Below are positions 51,635 to 64,000 of a stretch of 64,000 nucleotides of DNA, in pieces. The notes under the pieces were generated by a model that ran no database searches, was not told the DNA's origin, and saw only the letters and a program-made list of their open reading frames with translations. The DNA comes from Nocardioides yefusunii (GTDB lineage: Bacteria; Actinomycetota; Actinomycetes; Propionibacteriales; Nocardioidaceae): the NCBI RefSeq assembly GCF_004014875.1, contig NZ_CP034929.1:186001-250000 (forward strand). Reading direction: 5' to 3'. The first letter of the stretch is position 1. Each line of letters opens with the position of its first letter. Both the position numbers and the translations under genes were made by a program.

Positions 51635-52269
51635 CGGAGCACCCCCAGGGCGTCGCGCAGCCGGATCAGGCCGTCTCGGATTCGGGTCTTGGCGGTGCCG
51701 AGCGGCACCTCCAGCATCGTCGCGACCTCGGTATGGGTGTAGCCACCGAAGTAGGCCAGAGCCACTGCCTCGCGCTGCACCGGCGTCAGGCCGGCGACGG
51801 CCGCCCGTACCCGTCGTCGTTCGAGGGCGTCCTCGACCGCTTCGGCGGTCTGGTCGGTCCCGGACGCCGGGGCCTGCGCCTCGACGCTCTGCTGCTCCCA
51901 CGCGTGTTCGCGTCGGGTCGCGCTCTCGGTGGAGCGGACCCGGTCGACGGCCGCGCGGTGCACGATCGTCAGCAGCCAGCCGCGGGCCGATCCGCGTGAG
52001 GCGTCGAAGCGGGCACCGTGGCGCCACACCTCCAGATAGGCCTCCTGGGTCACCTCCTGGGCGTGGCTGGGATTGCGGACCACCCGCAGGGCCAGGCCGT
52101 GGGCCTGCGCGACGGTGGCGTCGTAGAACTCGCCGAACGCGGTCTCGTCGCCGCGCGCAGCACGGCGCAACAACGACGTCAGGTCGTCCGGTGCGGGGAT
52201 GGGGAGGCCGGACCCCGGGACCGCCGCAGGTGCGGCGGCCCCGGGGGGAACGGGCCGGAGGTGGTCCAC
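51631..52269 (-). CDS. sigK: ECF RNA polymerase sigma factor, SigK-like
   Basis: 212 residues. Region 2 (ARGDETAFGEFYDATVAQAHGLALRVVRNPSHAQEVTQEAYLEVWRHGARFD) and region 4 (LTPVQREAVALAYFGGYTHTEVATMLEVPLGTAKTRIRDGLIRLR) are complete, joined by a Gln/Ala-rich linker. GTG at 52269 has GAGGA six bases upstream; an upstream extension of the frame is poor in sigma features. The neighbours, an RskA anti-sigma factor and a fasciclin lipoprotein, reproduce the SigK locus of mycobacteria, where SigK drives mpt70/mpt83. That makes SigK the best name. Confidence 0.88.
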   Translation of the reverse strand: MDHLRPVPPGAAAPAAVPGSGLPIPAPDDLTSLLRRAARGDETAFGEFYDATVAQAHGLALRVVRNPSHAQEVTQEAYLEVWRHGARFDASRGSARGWLLTIVHRAAVDRVRSTESATRREHAWEQQSVEAQAPASGTDQTAEAVEDALERRRVRAAVAGLTPVQREAVALAYFGGYTHTEVATMLEVPLGTAKTRIRDGLIRLRDALGVLR

Positions 52270-52303
52270 GTCAGTCCTCGTCGGTGTCGGTGACGTCGTG
52301 GGC

Positions 52304-52942
52304 TCAGGGCATGAGCACGGTGTCGATGACGTACACCTTCGCATTCTTCGTGTCGACGTCGCCGCAGAGCACCGCAGCACCGTCGACCTCGTAGTCGTCG
52401 CCCGACGCGGTGACCTTCACGGTGTCCATGTTGAGGGTCTCGTGCTCGGCGACAACGGCGTCGCGGTCAGCTGCGGCGCCGACGACGTGGTGGGTCAGCA
52501 CCTTGGTCAGGGCTTCCTTGTCGGCGAGCAGGGCCTTGAGGTCGTCGGCGGGGATCTTGGCGAACGCGTCGTTGGTGGGCGCGAAGACGGTGAGGGCCTC
52601 GGCATCGTTGAGGGTGTCGACCAGTCCGGCGGCCTCGACAGCGGTGGCGAGCGTGGTCAGCAGCGGGTTGCCGGCTGCGGCGGTGGCGACCGGCTGGGTG
52701 GCCATCTTCGCCGCCGATCCGTCACCGGACTCGGGGAGCGAGGCGCAGGCCGGGCCGAACGGCGAGGAGCCGCTCGTGGCGTCCTCGGTCGCGGCGTCGG
52801 TGGCGGAGGGGCTGGGGGTCGTCGTCATGGTCTCCTGGGGAGTCGTCGACTCCGAGGAGTCGTCGTCGCCGCAGGCCGAGAGTCCCAGCGCGAGCGTGAG
52901 GGCGAGAGCAGCCAGCGGTGCGGTGCGGGAGATGCGCTTCAT
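52304..52942 (-). CDS. Fasciclin (FAS1) domain lipoprotein, MPT83-like
   Basis: 212 residues. Lipobox LGLSAC near 19-24, then an Asp/Ser/Thr-rich linker (about 25-60) and one FAS1 domain (about 80-212): NPLLTTLATAVEAAGLVDTLNDAEALTVFAPTNDAFAKIP and LTHHVVG, ending VYVIDTVLMP. The order lipoprotein-linker-FAS1 is that of mycobacterial MPT83, a cell-surface adhesion-type lipoprotein. It is 34 bases upstream of sigK in the same direction, so it is probably part of the SigK regulon and read with sigK-rskA. Two cysteines flank the linker end (PACASLPES, VLCGDV), as in MPT70/83. Confidence 0.9.
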   Translation of the reverse strand: MKRISRTAPLAALALTLALGLSACGDDDSSESTTPQETMTTTPSPSATDAATEDATSGSSPFGPACASLPESGDGSAAKMATQPVATAAAGNPLLTTLATAVEAAGLVDTLNDAEALTVFAPTNDAFAKIPADDLKALLADKEALTKVLTHHVVGAAADRDAVVAEHETLNMDTVKVTASGDDYEVDGAAVLCGDVDTKNAKVYVIDTVLMP

Positions 52943-52994
52943 GTCGGTGCCTTTCGTGTGGTCGCTGAGAGCGACTGACCAGTGCCGTGACGAC

Positions 52995-53021
52995 CACTCG
53001 TGTGGTTGCCGTCACAGATGG
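52995..53021 (-). promoter_or_regulatory. Candidate SigK promoter of the fasciclin operon
   Basis: On the minus strand, CCATCT (53021-53016) followed after 15 bases by CGAGTG (53000-52995) resembles the mycobacterial SigK consensus (-35 CCATCC, -10 near CGAAT), about 50 bases upstream of the lipoprotein ATG. The spacing is slightly short, so this is tentative. Confidence 0.35.
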
Positions 53022-53224
53022 TTCGGTGCCGTGGCGCGCACGGATTGGTCCCTCGCGAAAAAAATTCCGGGGACGACGCAGCGGAGCCTCGGGAGGCGCC
53101 GCACCACCGCGTCAGACGCCTCATTCCCCGAGGATGAGGACCAGTGGTCCGGACCAGTCGCCGACCGGGCGTGAAGAGGGCACATGCGTTTCAACGTCGT
53201 CTCCTTTGCCCCGATCGCCCAGTC

Positions 53225-53249
53225 CTGCGGCTGTTGCGACGAGCCGCAG
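53225..53249 (-). terminator. Short hairpin after small membrane protein gene
   Basis: 7-bp arms CTGCGGC and GCCGCAG with an 11-base loop, 19 bases after the stop of the minus-strand gene at 53268. No T-run; weak. Confidence 0.3.
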
Positions 53250-53267
53250 ACGCCCGTGGACCGACGC

Positions 53268-53675
53268 TCAGGAGCGAGAGTTCGTGCGGCGCCAGCCCTG
53301 GGGCAGGCGCATGTCGAACAGGCGCCCCAACCCCACCAGCGCGACCGCACCCAGCACGACGGGCACGGTCAGCACCGCCGCCTGCTTCAACGAGAGAACG
53401 TCCCCGCGCAGGAACCACACCGTCACGACCCACCCCACGAGCAGCAGCGCTGCGAGCCCGAACCCGATCAGCTGCCCCAGGGGCCACTTCGACCCCTTCG
53501 GCACACCGGAAACGAAGTCGGCGACGTCGCCGAACTGGTCCTGGGCACTGAACCCGGTGCGACGCAGGTCGCGTCGCAGGTCGCGGAGCACGAGGACGAT
53601 CTGCTCGTCCTCCACATGACGCCACCGCAGCGCGCCGGTGACTCGCTTGAGGTACCGCAGGTCGCTCTGGTGCAC
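53268..53675 (-). CDS. Small two-helix membrane protein, unknown
   Basis: 135 residues. A basic/acidic amphipathic N-terminus (about 1-65, RDLRRDLRRTGFSAQDQFGDVADFVSG) precedes two hydrophobic helices (about 70-90, LIGFGLAALLLVGWVVTVWF, and 97-118). The N-terminal part is reminiscent of HAAS-type membrane proteins but too short to assign. Start is GTG. The gene is supported by the strong charge/hydrophobic layout; the opposite strand carries an unlikely low-complexity frame. The ~250 bases between it and the SigK module contain an A-run and little else. Confidence 0.6.
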   Translation of the reverse strand: MHQSDLRYLKRVTGALRWRHVEDEQIVLVLRDLRRDLRRTGFSAQDQFGDVADFVSGVPKGSKWPLGQLIGFGLAALLLVGWVVTVWFLRGDVLSLKQAAVLTVPVVLGAVALVGLGRLFDMRLPQGWRRTNSRS

Positions 53676-53773
53676 GTCACTCCTCAGGTCGGTGGGGTCA
53701 TGAACCTAGAAGGTGTCTCGGGCCGGGGGAACGGTGCGTCTCGGGATTCGTCCCTACAGGGCACCGGTGCGCC

Positions 53774-54355
53774 TCAGGTGGTGCGGTGCAGGGTCCACAC
53801 GTCGGGTCCGGCGCCGTCCGGAGTGCTTGATGCAGGGCGGTGCGCCGCGGTCGTGAACCCGTAACGACCGTAGAACTTCAGGTTCCGGGGGTCGGAGGTC
53901 GTGACCGTGGTGGGCGCTCCGATCGCACGCATCCGCAGCAGTGCCTGCACCACCAGGGCGCTGCCGATCCCGAGCCGGGTGTGCTCGGGGTGCACACCCA
54001 GACTCTCGACGTTCCAGGCGCCGGCGAGGGAGGGCGCTGGCGTCTCGAGGGAGAGCCGGTCGACGTGCTCGCCGTGTAGGTCCAGGATCCGGTCCACGAC
54101 GTCGTCGTTGGGGTCGGGAGCGTCGGTGGGCAGCAACGCGATCGCTCCGGTGCCCTGCGGCGTCGTCAGCACCAGTCCGTGCTCGAGGGCGTGGCGCAGG
54201 TAGAGCCGCTGGAGTTCGTAGAGGCGCTCGAGGCGGTTCTTGGCCGGGATCACCCACGTCGCCCACGGGTTGTGCTCGTAGGCAAGAGCCAGCGACTCGG
54301 CGGCGGCGTCAACGTCCTTCGCGCGGGCGGCGAGGACGGAGAGCGTGGTCGACAT
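53774..54355 (-). CDS. GNAT family N-acetyltransferase
   Basis: 193 residues. The acetyl-CoA pyrophosphate loop is visible as SLGVHPEHTRLGIGSALVVQALLRM, the R-x-x-G-x-G motif being R-L-G-I-G; the following strand and DPRNLKFYGRYGF match the usual C-terminal GNAT part. N-terminal helices contain HNPWATWVIPAKNRLERLYEL, a pattern common in actinobacterial GNATs of unknown substrate. Single gene, divergent from the secreted protein gene. Confidence 0.85.
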   Translation of the reverse strand: MSTTLSVLAARAKDVDAAAESLALAYEHNPWATWVIPAKNRLERLYELQRLYLRHALEHGLVLTTPQGTGAIALLPTDAPDPNDDVVDRILDLHGEHVDRLSLETPAPSLAGAWNVESLGVHPEHTRLGIGSALVVQALLRMRAIGAPTTVTTSDPRNLKFYGRYGFTTAAHRPASSTPDGAGPDVWTLHRTT

Positions 54356-54515
54356 GGATCCAGCATGGCGGGGGAGGCCGGTGCCTGTACCCAGAATGCG
54401 CTGGTTCGTCGGGGGTCATCGCAGGTCAGGGATGTTTTCGCAGCCAGCCGATTTCGCCACTGCTCAGCTCAGGAAGACCCTTTTCCGGGTGCTCCACGGG
54501 ATGTCACGGTGGAGC

Positions 54516-55397
54516 ATGACCACGCCTTCATCCTCACGCGCGGCCAGGTTCGCCGCGTTCTCGCTGGGAGTTGCCCTGGTGGCTGCTCCTTCCGCCACGG
54601 CCGCTCCTGCGGTCCCCGGATCCGCTCCTGTTCTCACGCACGGGGTCGGCCTCACCCCGCCGGTCACGCCCACCGCGACGGCGACGGCCAGGGCGAAACT
54701 CAAGGTGACGATCAAGCGCACCTCGGGCTACCGACTCCAGACCGGCACGAGGTCGACGTTCACCGGGACAGCGCCCCGCAAGACCTTCAAGGGCAACAAG
54801 GTGACCCTGCAGCGCAAGGTCGGCAACGGCGCGTGGGTCAACGTCGCCTCAGCCAAGGTCAGCAGCAAGGGCACGTACAGCGTCTCCGGCATCACCACCG
54901 GCGTCGGGGTCAACAGTTGGCGCACGTTCGGTGTCGTGCCGAAGACCAAGAAGAAGAAGGCGTACAACGTCGTCTCGCCGGTGCAGGCGATGTGGTCGCT
55001 GCAGTGGTTCTACCTCTACGACCTCGGCCGGGTGAACTCGTACGGCTGGAGTCATGCGTCAACGTCGATCGCTGGCCGGGCGTTCAGCAGGTCGGTCGGC
55101 TCGTACTACGACAGGCGCAGCGGTTGGGGCGAGTACAACCTCGGGTACAAGTGCGACGAGTTCCGGGCGGAGATCGGGCTGCGTGACGACAGCGAGACCG
55201 GAGCGGTTCGTCGCTTCGTGGCTTCGCTCGACGGCGCGGAGACCTCGCTCGGCGACAAGGGGCTCGGCTCCGTCACGTCCGTGCGGATCGACACCAGGAC
55301 GAGGTTCCGGCTGCGGTTGGACGTCGTGGACGTCTCGAACCCCGACGGCTGGGGGTACTACGGCAACGCCCGGATCCTCTGCCAGTCCAAGCCCTGA
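54516..55397 (+). CDS. Secreted protein with beta-sandwich and NPCBM-like domain
   Basis: 293 residues. An N-terminal signal peptide (RAARFAAFSLGVALVAAPSATAAPA) is followed by an Ig-like region (about 55-145, KLKVTIKRTSGYRLQTGTRSTFTGTA and VTLQRKVGNGAW), a pattern common in actinobacterial extracellular proteins. The C-terminal part (about 165-293) resembles NPCBM carbohydrate-binding domains: FRAEIGLRDDSETGAVRRF, VRIDTRTRFRLRLDVVD and the end GYYGNARILC. No catalytic motif is seen. The start could also be ATG 54501; both give a sensible signal peptide. Likely binds cell-wall or environmental polysaccharide. Confidence 0.65.
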   Translation: MTTPSSSRAARFAAFSLGVALVAAPSATAAPAVPGSAPVLTHGVGLTPPVTPTATATARAKLKVTIKRTSGYRLQTGTRSTFTGTAPRKTFKGNKVTLQRKVGNGAWVNVASAKVSSKGTYSVSGITTGVGVNSWRTFGVVPKTKKKKAYNVVSPVQAMWSLQWFYLYDLGRVNSYGWSHASTSIAGRAFSRSVGSYYDRRSGWGEYNLGYKCDEFRAEIGLRDDSETGAVRRFVASLDGAETSLGDKGLGSVTSVRIDTRTRFRLRLDVVDVSNPDGWGYYGNARILCQSKP

Positions 55398-55467
55398 ATC
55401 ACGGCCTCTTCCGACGTCCGCGTCGCACGGGTGGGCTCTCACGCGAGGGCCCACCTAGGCTGGCCGG

Positions 55468-57117
<1,650 letters not shown>

Positions 57118-57198
57118 CCGACGTCACACCTCATGAGGGTGGACGTCGCGGCAGCCGGGGAGCACACTTGCGCAGGATCTGACTGCAGGGAGTGGACG

Positions 57199-57459
57199 AT
57201 GAAGACCAGCACGCGGTGTGTCGTGACGGGCGCCGAGAAGGGTGCCTGTGTCGGTGCTGCCCTCGTGGTGCTCGCCGGAGCGGTGGTGCTCGCGGTGGCC
57301 GTCCTAGGGCCGAACACCGTCGATCTCGGCCTCTTCCGTGCCCAGTTCGACGACGCGGGCCGGGAGCTCAGTGCGTCCCTGCAGGCGTCGTGGCTGTTGT
57401 GGCTGGTGCCGCTGGCCGGGGCAGCCGTGGGCGGGTTCCTCGCCCGCCGCACGGCCTGA
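57199..57459 (+). CDS. Small membrane protein, unknown
   Basis: 86 residues with two hydrophobic helices (about 14-35, CVGAALVVLAGAVVLAVAVLG, and 63-82) linked by an external loop. ATG at 57199 has AGGGAG upstream. No family recognised. Upstream bases 57118-57198 contain the end of the ABC-F gene region and no clear promoter. Confidence 0.5.
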   Translation: MKTSTRCVVTGAEKGACVGAALVVLAGAVVLAVAVLGPNTVDLGLFRAQFDDAGRELSASLQASWLLWLVPLAGAAVGGFLARRTA

Positions 57460-57465
57460 AGCTGA

Positions 57466-57497
57466 CTCAGGCGCTCAGGCGCTCAGGCGCTCAGGCG
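57466..57497. repeat. 8-bp tandem repeat (CTCAGGCG x4)
   Basis: Four exact copies between two convergent small genes. The last copy contains the stop codon of the DUF3054 gene on the minus strand, the same arrangement as the 14-bp tandem repeat at the end of ugd. Confidence 0.85.
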
Positions 57498-57856
57498 TTG
57501 CGGCGCTGCAGCGCGAGTGCGACGAGCCGCCAGCCCACGAGGGTGGCGAGGTTGAAGAGCGTCGCCACGACGACGAACGAGAACGCCGTCCCTTCGTCGG
57601 TGGCCTGACGCAGCAGCATGCCGATGGCGACGGTGCCGAGCCAGGCGGTCAGCCCGAACTGCAGCGACCACGGGCGTCGTGCCACCGCGTGGACGACGCC
57701 GAGGCCGACGAGGAACGGCCAGGCCACGTCCGCGACGTGGCTCAGGGACAGCCCGCCCTCGTGGGTGCGGGACCCGAGCGTCGCGAACACGACGACGAGG
57801 ACGACGTCGAGTGCGAACGGGCCGAGACGACGGAGGTAGGGGCTGTCGCTGTTCAT
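57491..57856 (-). CDS. DUF3054 family membrane protein
   Basis: 121 residues, four hydrophobic helices. The DUF3054 pattern is visible: DVVLVVVFATLGSRTHEGGLS, VADVAWPFLVGLGVVHAV, LTAWLGTVAIGMLLRQATDEGTAFSFVVVATLFN and VGWR. The function of the family is unknown. ATG at 57856. It stands alone, facing the small membrane protein gene. Confidence 0.8.
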   Translation of the reverse strand: MNSDSPYLRRLGPFALDVVLVVVFATLGSRTHEGGLSLSHVADVAWPFLVGLGVVHAVARRPWSLQFGLTAWLGTVAIGMLLRQATDEGTAFSFVVVATLFNLATLVGWRLVALALQRRNA

Positions 57857-58039
57857 GCACCGATGCTCCCACTCCGCGCCACGGTGGCGCAGGAGGGCTT
57901 GGCTGAGGGAGCGGGCCCCAGCCCGCTTTCAGAAAAGTCAGGACGAGAAACCCGTTGGCCTGTTTCCTTTCGTGCTGTCTCCTGAGACTGTGAACTGAGA
58001 CACACCGTCGCTGTTCATTCCTCGTCGTCGGGAGGCACC

Positions 58040-58633
58040 ATGCACGTATCCGCGCACACTGCGGGACGCCTGGCGCTCACCGCTGCCCTCCCGTTCCTCC
58101 TGGTGGCGGCCCTCTCCGGGTGCGGCGCGGACCCAGCAGAGCCGAAGCCCCGCGCTGCCGCCGAACTGGTGGGCGCCGCTGGTGGCCGGTCCACCACGAC
58201 GCCGCAGCCCGCGGCGACGCTGCCCAGCGCACCGGTCGACGACGCCGTGGACGGGAACACGTCCACGACGGTGCCGGCTTCCTTCCCGCAGGCGCTCCCG
58301 GTGCCTGAGGGTGCGGAGATCCAGCGAGGGGCAGGGGAGTGTCGCCTGACGTGGCTGGCTTCGGGGGCAGAGCTCAGCGCGACGGCCGCCGACGTCAGCG
58401 CTCAGGCACGGACGAATGGTCTCAGGACCAAGCACCAGTCCGCTTCCGTCCCCGGGGCCCCGGTTCCCACCGTCGACGCGTGGGGCAGTCCGACGCTCAG
58501 CCCGGGCCCGGCGGTGGAGACGGTCTCCTTCACCTTCTCCGGTGACGTCGACGCTTCCTTGGCGCTGACGGTCCCCGCTCCCGGCGTGGTGCTGGGGGAG
58601 TACTCGGTCCGGACGCCGGCCTGCGCCTCGTGA
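58040..58633 (+). CDS. Hypothetical lipoprotein
   Basis: 197 residues. Signal peptide with lipobox AALSGC near 24-29, a Pro/Ala/Thr-rich linker (about 30-85), then a small domain with two cysteines (GECRLTW and a final TPAC). No family recognised. ATG at 58040 has GGGAGG upstream. Expressed downstream of the DUF3054 gene on the other strand; the intergenic region 57857-58039 has nothing clear. Confidence 0.65.
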   Translation: MHVSAHTAGRLALTAALPFLLVAALSGCGADPAEPKPRAAAELVGAAGGRSTTTPQPAATLPSAPVDDAVDGNTSTTVPASFPQALPVPEGAEIQRGAGECRLTWLASGAELSATAADVSAQARTNGLRTKHQSASVPGAPVPTVDAWGSPTLSPGPAVETVSFTFSGDVDASLALTVPAPGVVLGEYSVRTPACAS

Positions 58634-58693
58634 GTGCTGCTCCACCGACAGTCTCTGGCTGACGAGGTTTCTCGGCGCGGGCACAATGCAGTC

Positions 58694-59146
58694 ATGAGTG
58701 TCTTCCGACCCGGCTGGGACGCGATCCCGCACAAGATCGTCGAGTTCTACGACGAGTACCAGATCAACACCCTCACCACGATCCGTCCGAACGGACGCCC
58801 GCACGTGGTTCCGGTGGGCCTGACCCTCGACGTCGAGAACGAGTGTGCCTGGATCATCACCCGCGACGGATCCCGCAAGGTCGCCAACATCCGTGAGGCT
58901 GCCCTGTCCGACGACGGCGCCCGCGTCGCGTTGTGCCAAGTGGACGGTCCTCGTTGGTCGACGATCGAGGGAACCGCGAAGGTCGTCACCGACGAGGCCC
59001 AGGTGAATCGCGCGATCGAGCTCTACACGGCTCGCTACAAGCGTCCTGCGGAGAACGGAACCTCTCGCGTGGCGATCCGCATCGAGGTGGATCGCATCGT
59101 CCACTCGCCCATGCTGCTCGACAACCCGCCGGCGTTTGCCCACTGA
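58694..59146 (+). CDS. Pyridoxamine 5'-phosphate oxidase-like protein (PPOX class, probable F420 or flavin binding)
   Basis: 150 residues, matching the short split-barrel PPOX class common in actinobacteria. Features: EYQINTLTTIRPNGRPHVVPVGLTLDVEN, WIITRDGSRKVANIR, GPRWSTIEGTAKVV and a C-terminal VAIRIEVDRIVHSP. Such proteins reduce substrates with F420H2 or bind flavin or heme; which one cannot be decided here. ATG at 58694 is preferred because the upstream extension of the frame is not family-like. Last protein gene before the rRNA operon. Confidence 0.83.
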   Translation: MSVFRPGWDAIPHKIVEFYDEYQINTLTTIRPNGRPHVVPVGLTLDVENECAWIITRDGSRKVANIREAALSDDGARVALCQVDGPRWSTIEGTAKVVTDEAQVNRAIELYTARYKRPAENGTSRVAIRIEVDRIVHSPMLLDNPPAFAH

Positions 59147-59589
59147 CCTGCGCGAACGGCCTCAAGTGGCCGCCGATTGGCCTTGGAGGGCGCATTCGGC
59201 CTAAAGTTCTTCTTGTCGCCGCAAGGGACACGGACACAGCCCAGAAGGGTTGCTTGACCGGGTCTTGTTGCCAGGCGGCCACTTGATCAAAGAGAGACTT
59301 AGGTTTCTCGGAAATCGCCTGAATCGCTCGGTTTGACTGAGAGATTCACACCGACTAAGTTTAGTCGGGTTGCTCCAGAACGAAGTAGCCGCTCGAAAGA
59401 GTGGGTGCGGGATCTGGATGTGCTTGATCCTTGAGAACTCAACAGTGTGTCATAGTCGACGAATTAGTTTGATATGCCCCGTCGACTGGTCTTCTTCGGA
59501 AGAACAGTTAACGGATTTCTTTTGACAATAAATTCTGACAACAACATTGTCGGGGTTTGTTCTGTCGGGAATTGGCTTTTCTTTGAAAT
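59147..59589 (+). promoter_or_regulatory. rRNA operon promoter and leader region
   Basis: No protein gene. The clearest promoter is TTGACT (59333-59338), a 17-base spacer and TAAGTT (59356-59361); the palindrome CCGACTAA-GT-TTAGTCGG (59351-59368) covers the -10. A second TTGACA lies at 59522. The leader contains TTGAGAACTCAACAGTGTG (59431-59449), similar to the box A antitermination sequence, echoed in the spacer at 61392-61412. The segment 59547-59562 is complementary to 61115-61130 and can form the RNase III processing stem around 16S. Confidence 0.65.

Positions 59590-64000
<4,411 letters not shown>

Noticed and set aside
53184..53864. Plus-strand frame starting with a Cys-rich peptide (QSCGCCDE)
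   Set aside because: It mostly lies opposite the two-helix membrane protein gene and becomes low-complexity after 30 residues; no ribosome-binding site is clear.
57938..59143. Minus-strand 401-residue frame opposite the lipoprotein and PPOX genes
   Set aside because: No motifs; it covers two plus-strand genes with signal peptide/lipobox and clear PPOX features.
59522..59550. Main rRNA promoter at TTGACA (59522)
   Set aside because: The -10 at the right distance is poor (CATTGT), and the stretch overlaps the 16S processing stem, so it is likely within the transcript.

Overview
The window is very GC-rich, with genes packed on both strands, many GTG starts and many 4-bp start/stop overlaps. 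It carries a 16S-23S rRNA operon at its right end. Gene content (MT0933-type small protein, PPOX-class F420-type protein, sigK-rskA-fasciclin module, abundant acyl-CoA metabolism) and the 16S sequence point to a high-GC actinobacterium. Nocardioidaceae fits best, but that is inferred from memory of 16S features and no search was run.

Layout. 0-7.9 kb: an antitoxin-like small protein, a VOC protein, an MFS/SDR operon, a DEAD-box helicase, a YceI protein and a pirin. 7.9-17 kb: a GH1 family glycosidase with altered active-site residues, two glycosyltransferases with UDP-glucose dehydrogenase (surface polysaccharide), a 2,4-dienoyl-CoA reductase type flavoenzyme and its PadR regulator. 17-29 kb: alpha-methylacyl-CoA racemase, a second DEAD-box helicase, a PadR-regulated ABC exporter, and a MerR regulator divergent from fadA-fadB. 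29.1-31.8 kb: a clearly AT-richer two-gene island, a DUF3696-type AAA ATPase plus an unknown 307-residue partner, which looks like a transferred defence module. 31.8-41 kb: a lipoprotein esterase, an ABC-2 type transporter, a polar amino acid ABC transporter, a histidine phosphatase, an SDR and a membrane protein. 41-51 kb: a TetR regulator and a six-gene operon for branched acyl-CoA or terpenoid catabolism (AtuA-like protein, two acyl-CoA dehydrogenases, a biotin-dependent carboxylase). 51-59 kb: fasciclin lipoprotein-sigK-rskA, an acetyltransferase, a secreted protein, an ABC-F ATPase, small membrane proteins, a lipoprotein and a PPOX protein. 59.2-64 kb: rRNA promoter region, complete 16S, spacer without tRNA, and the first ~2.5 kb of 23S (cut by the window edge).

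Two themes connect the genes. First, fatty acid and branched acyl-CoA catabolism recurs (racemase, fadH, fadA-fadB, the AtuA/acyl-CoA carboxylase operon). The racemase and fadA promoters carry the same 19-bp dyad, GTGACA-N7-TGTCAC, and at fadA it lies in a 19-bp promoter spacer beside a MerR gene, so a small MerR regulon is likely. Second, a family of dispersed palindromes with core GGACGTCAT is found at six sites. Five are intergenic, and one lies in frame inside the AtuA-like gene, where it encodes the linker between two domains. Start codons were chosen from ribosome-binding sites, overlaps and family N-termini; several are uncertain and are flagged.
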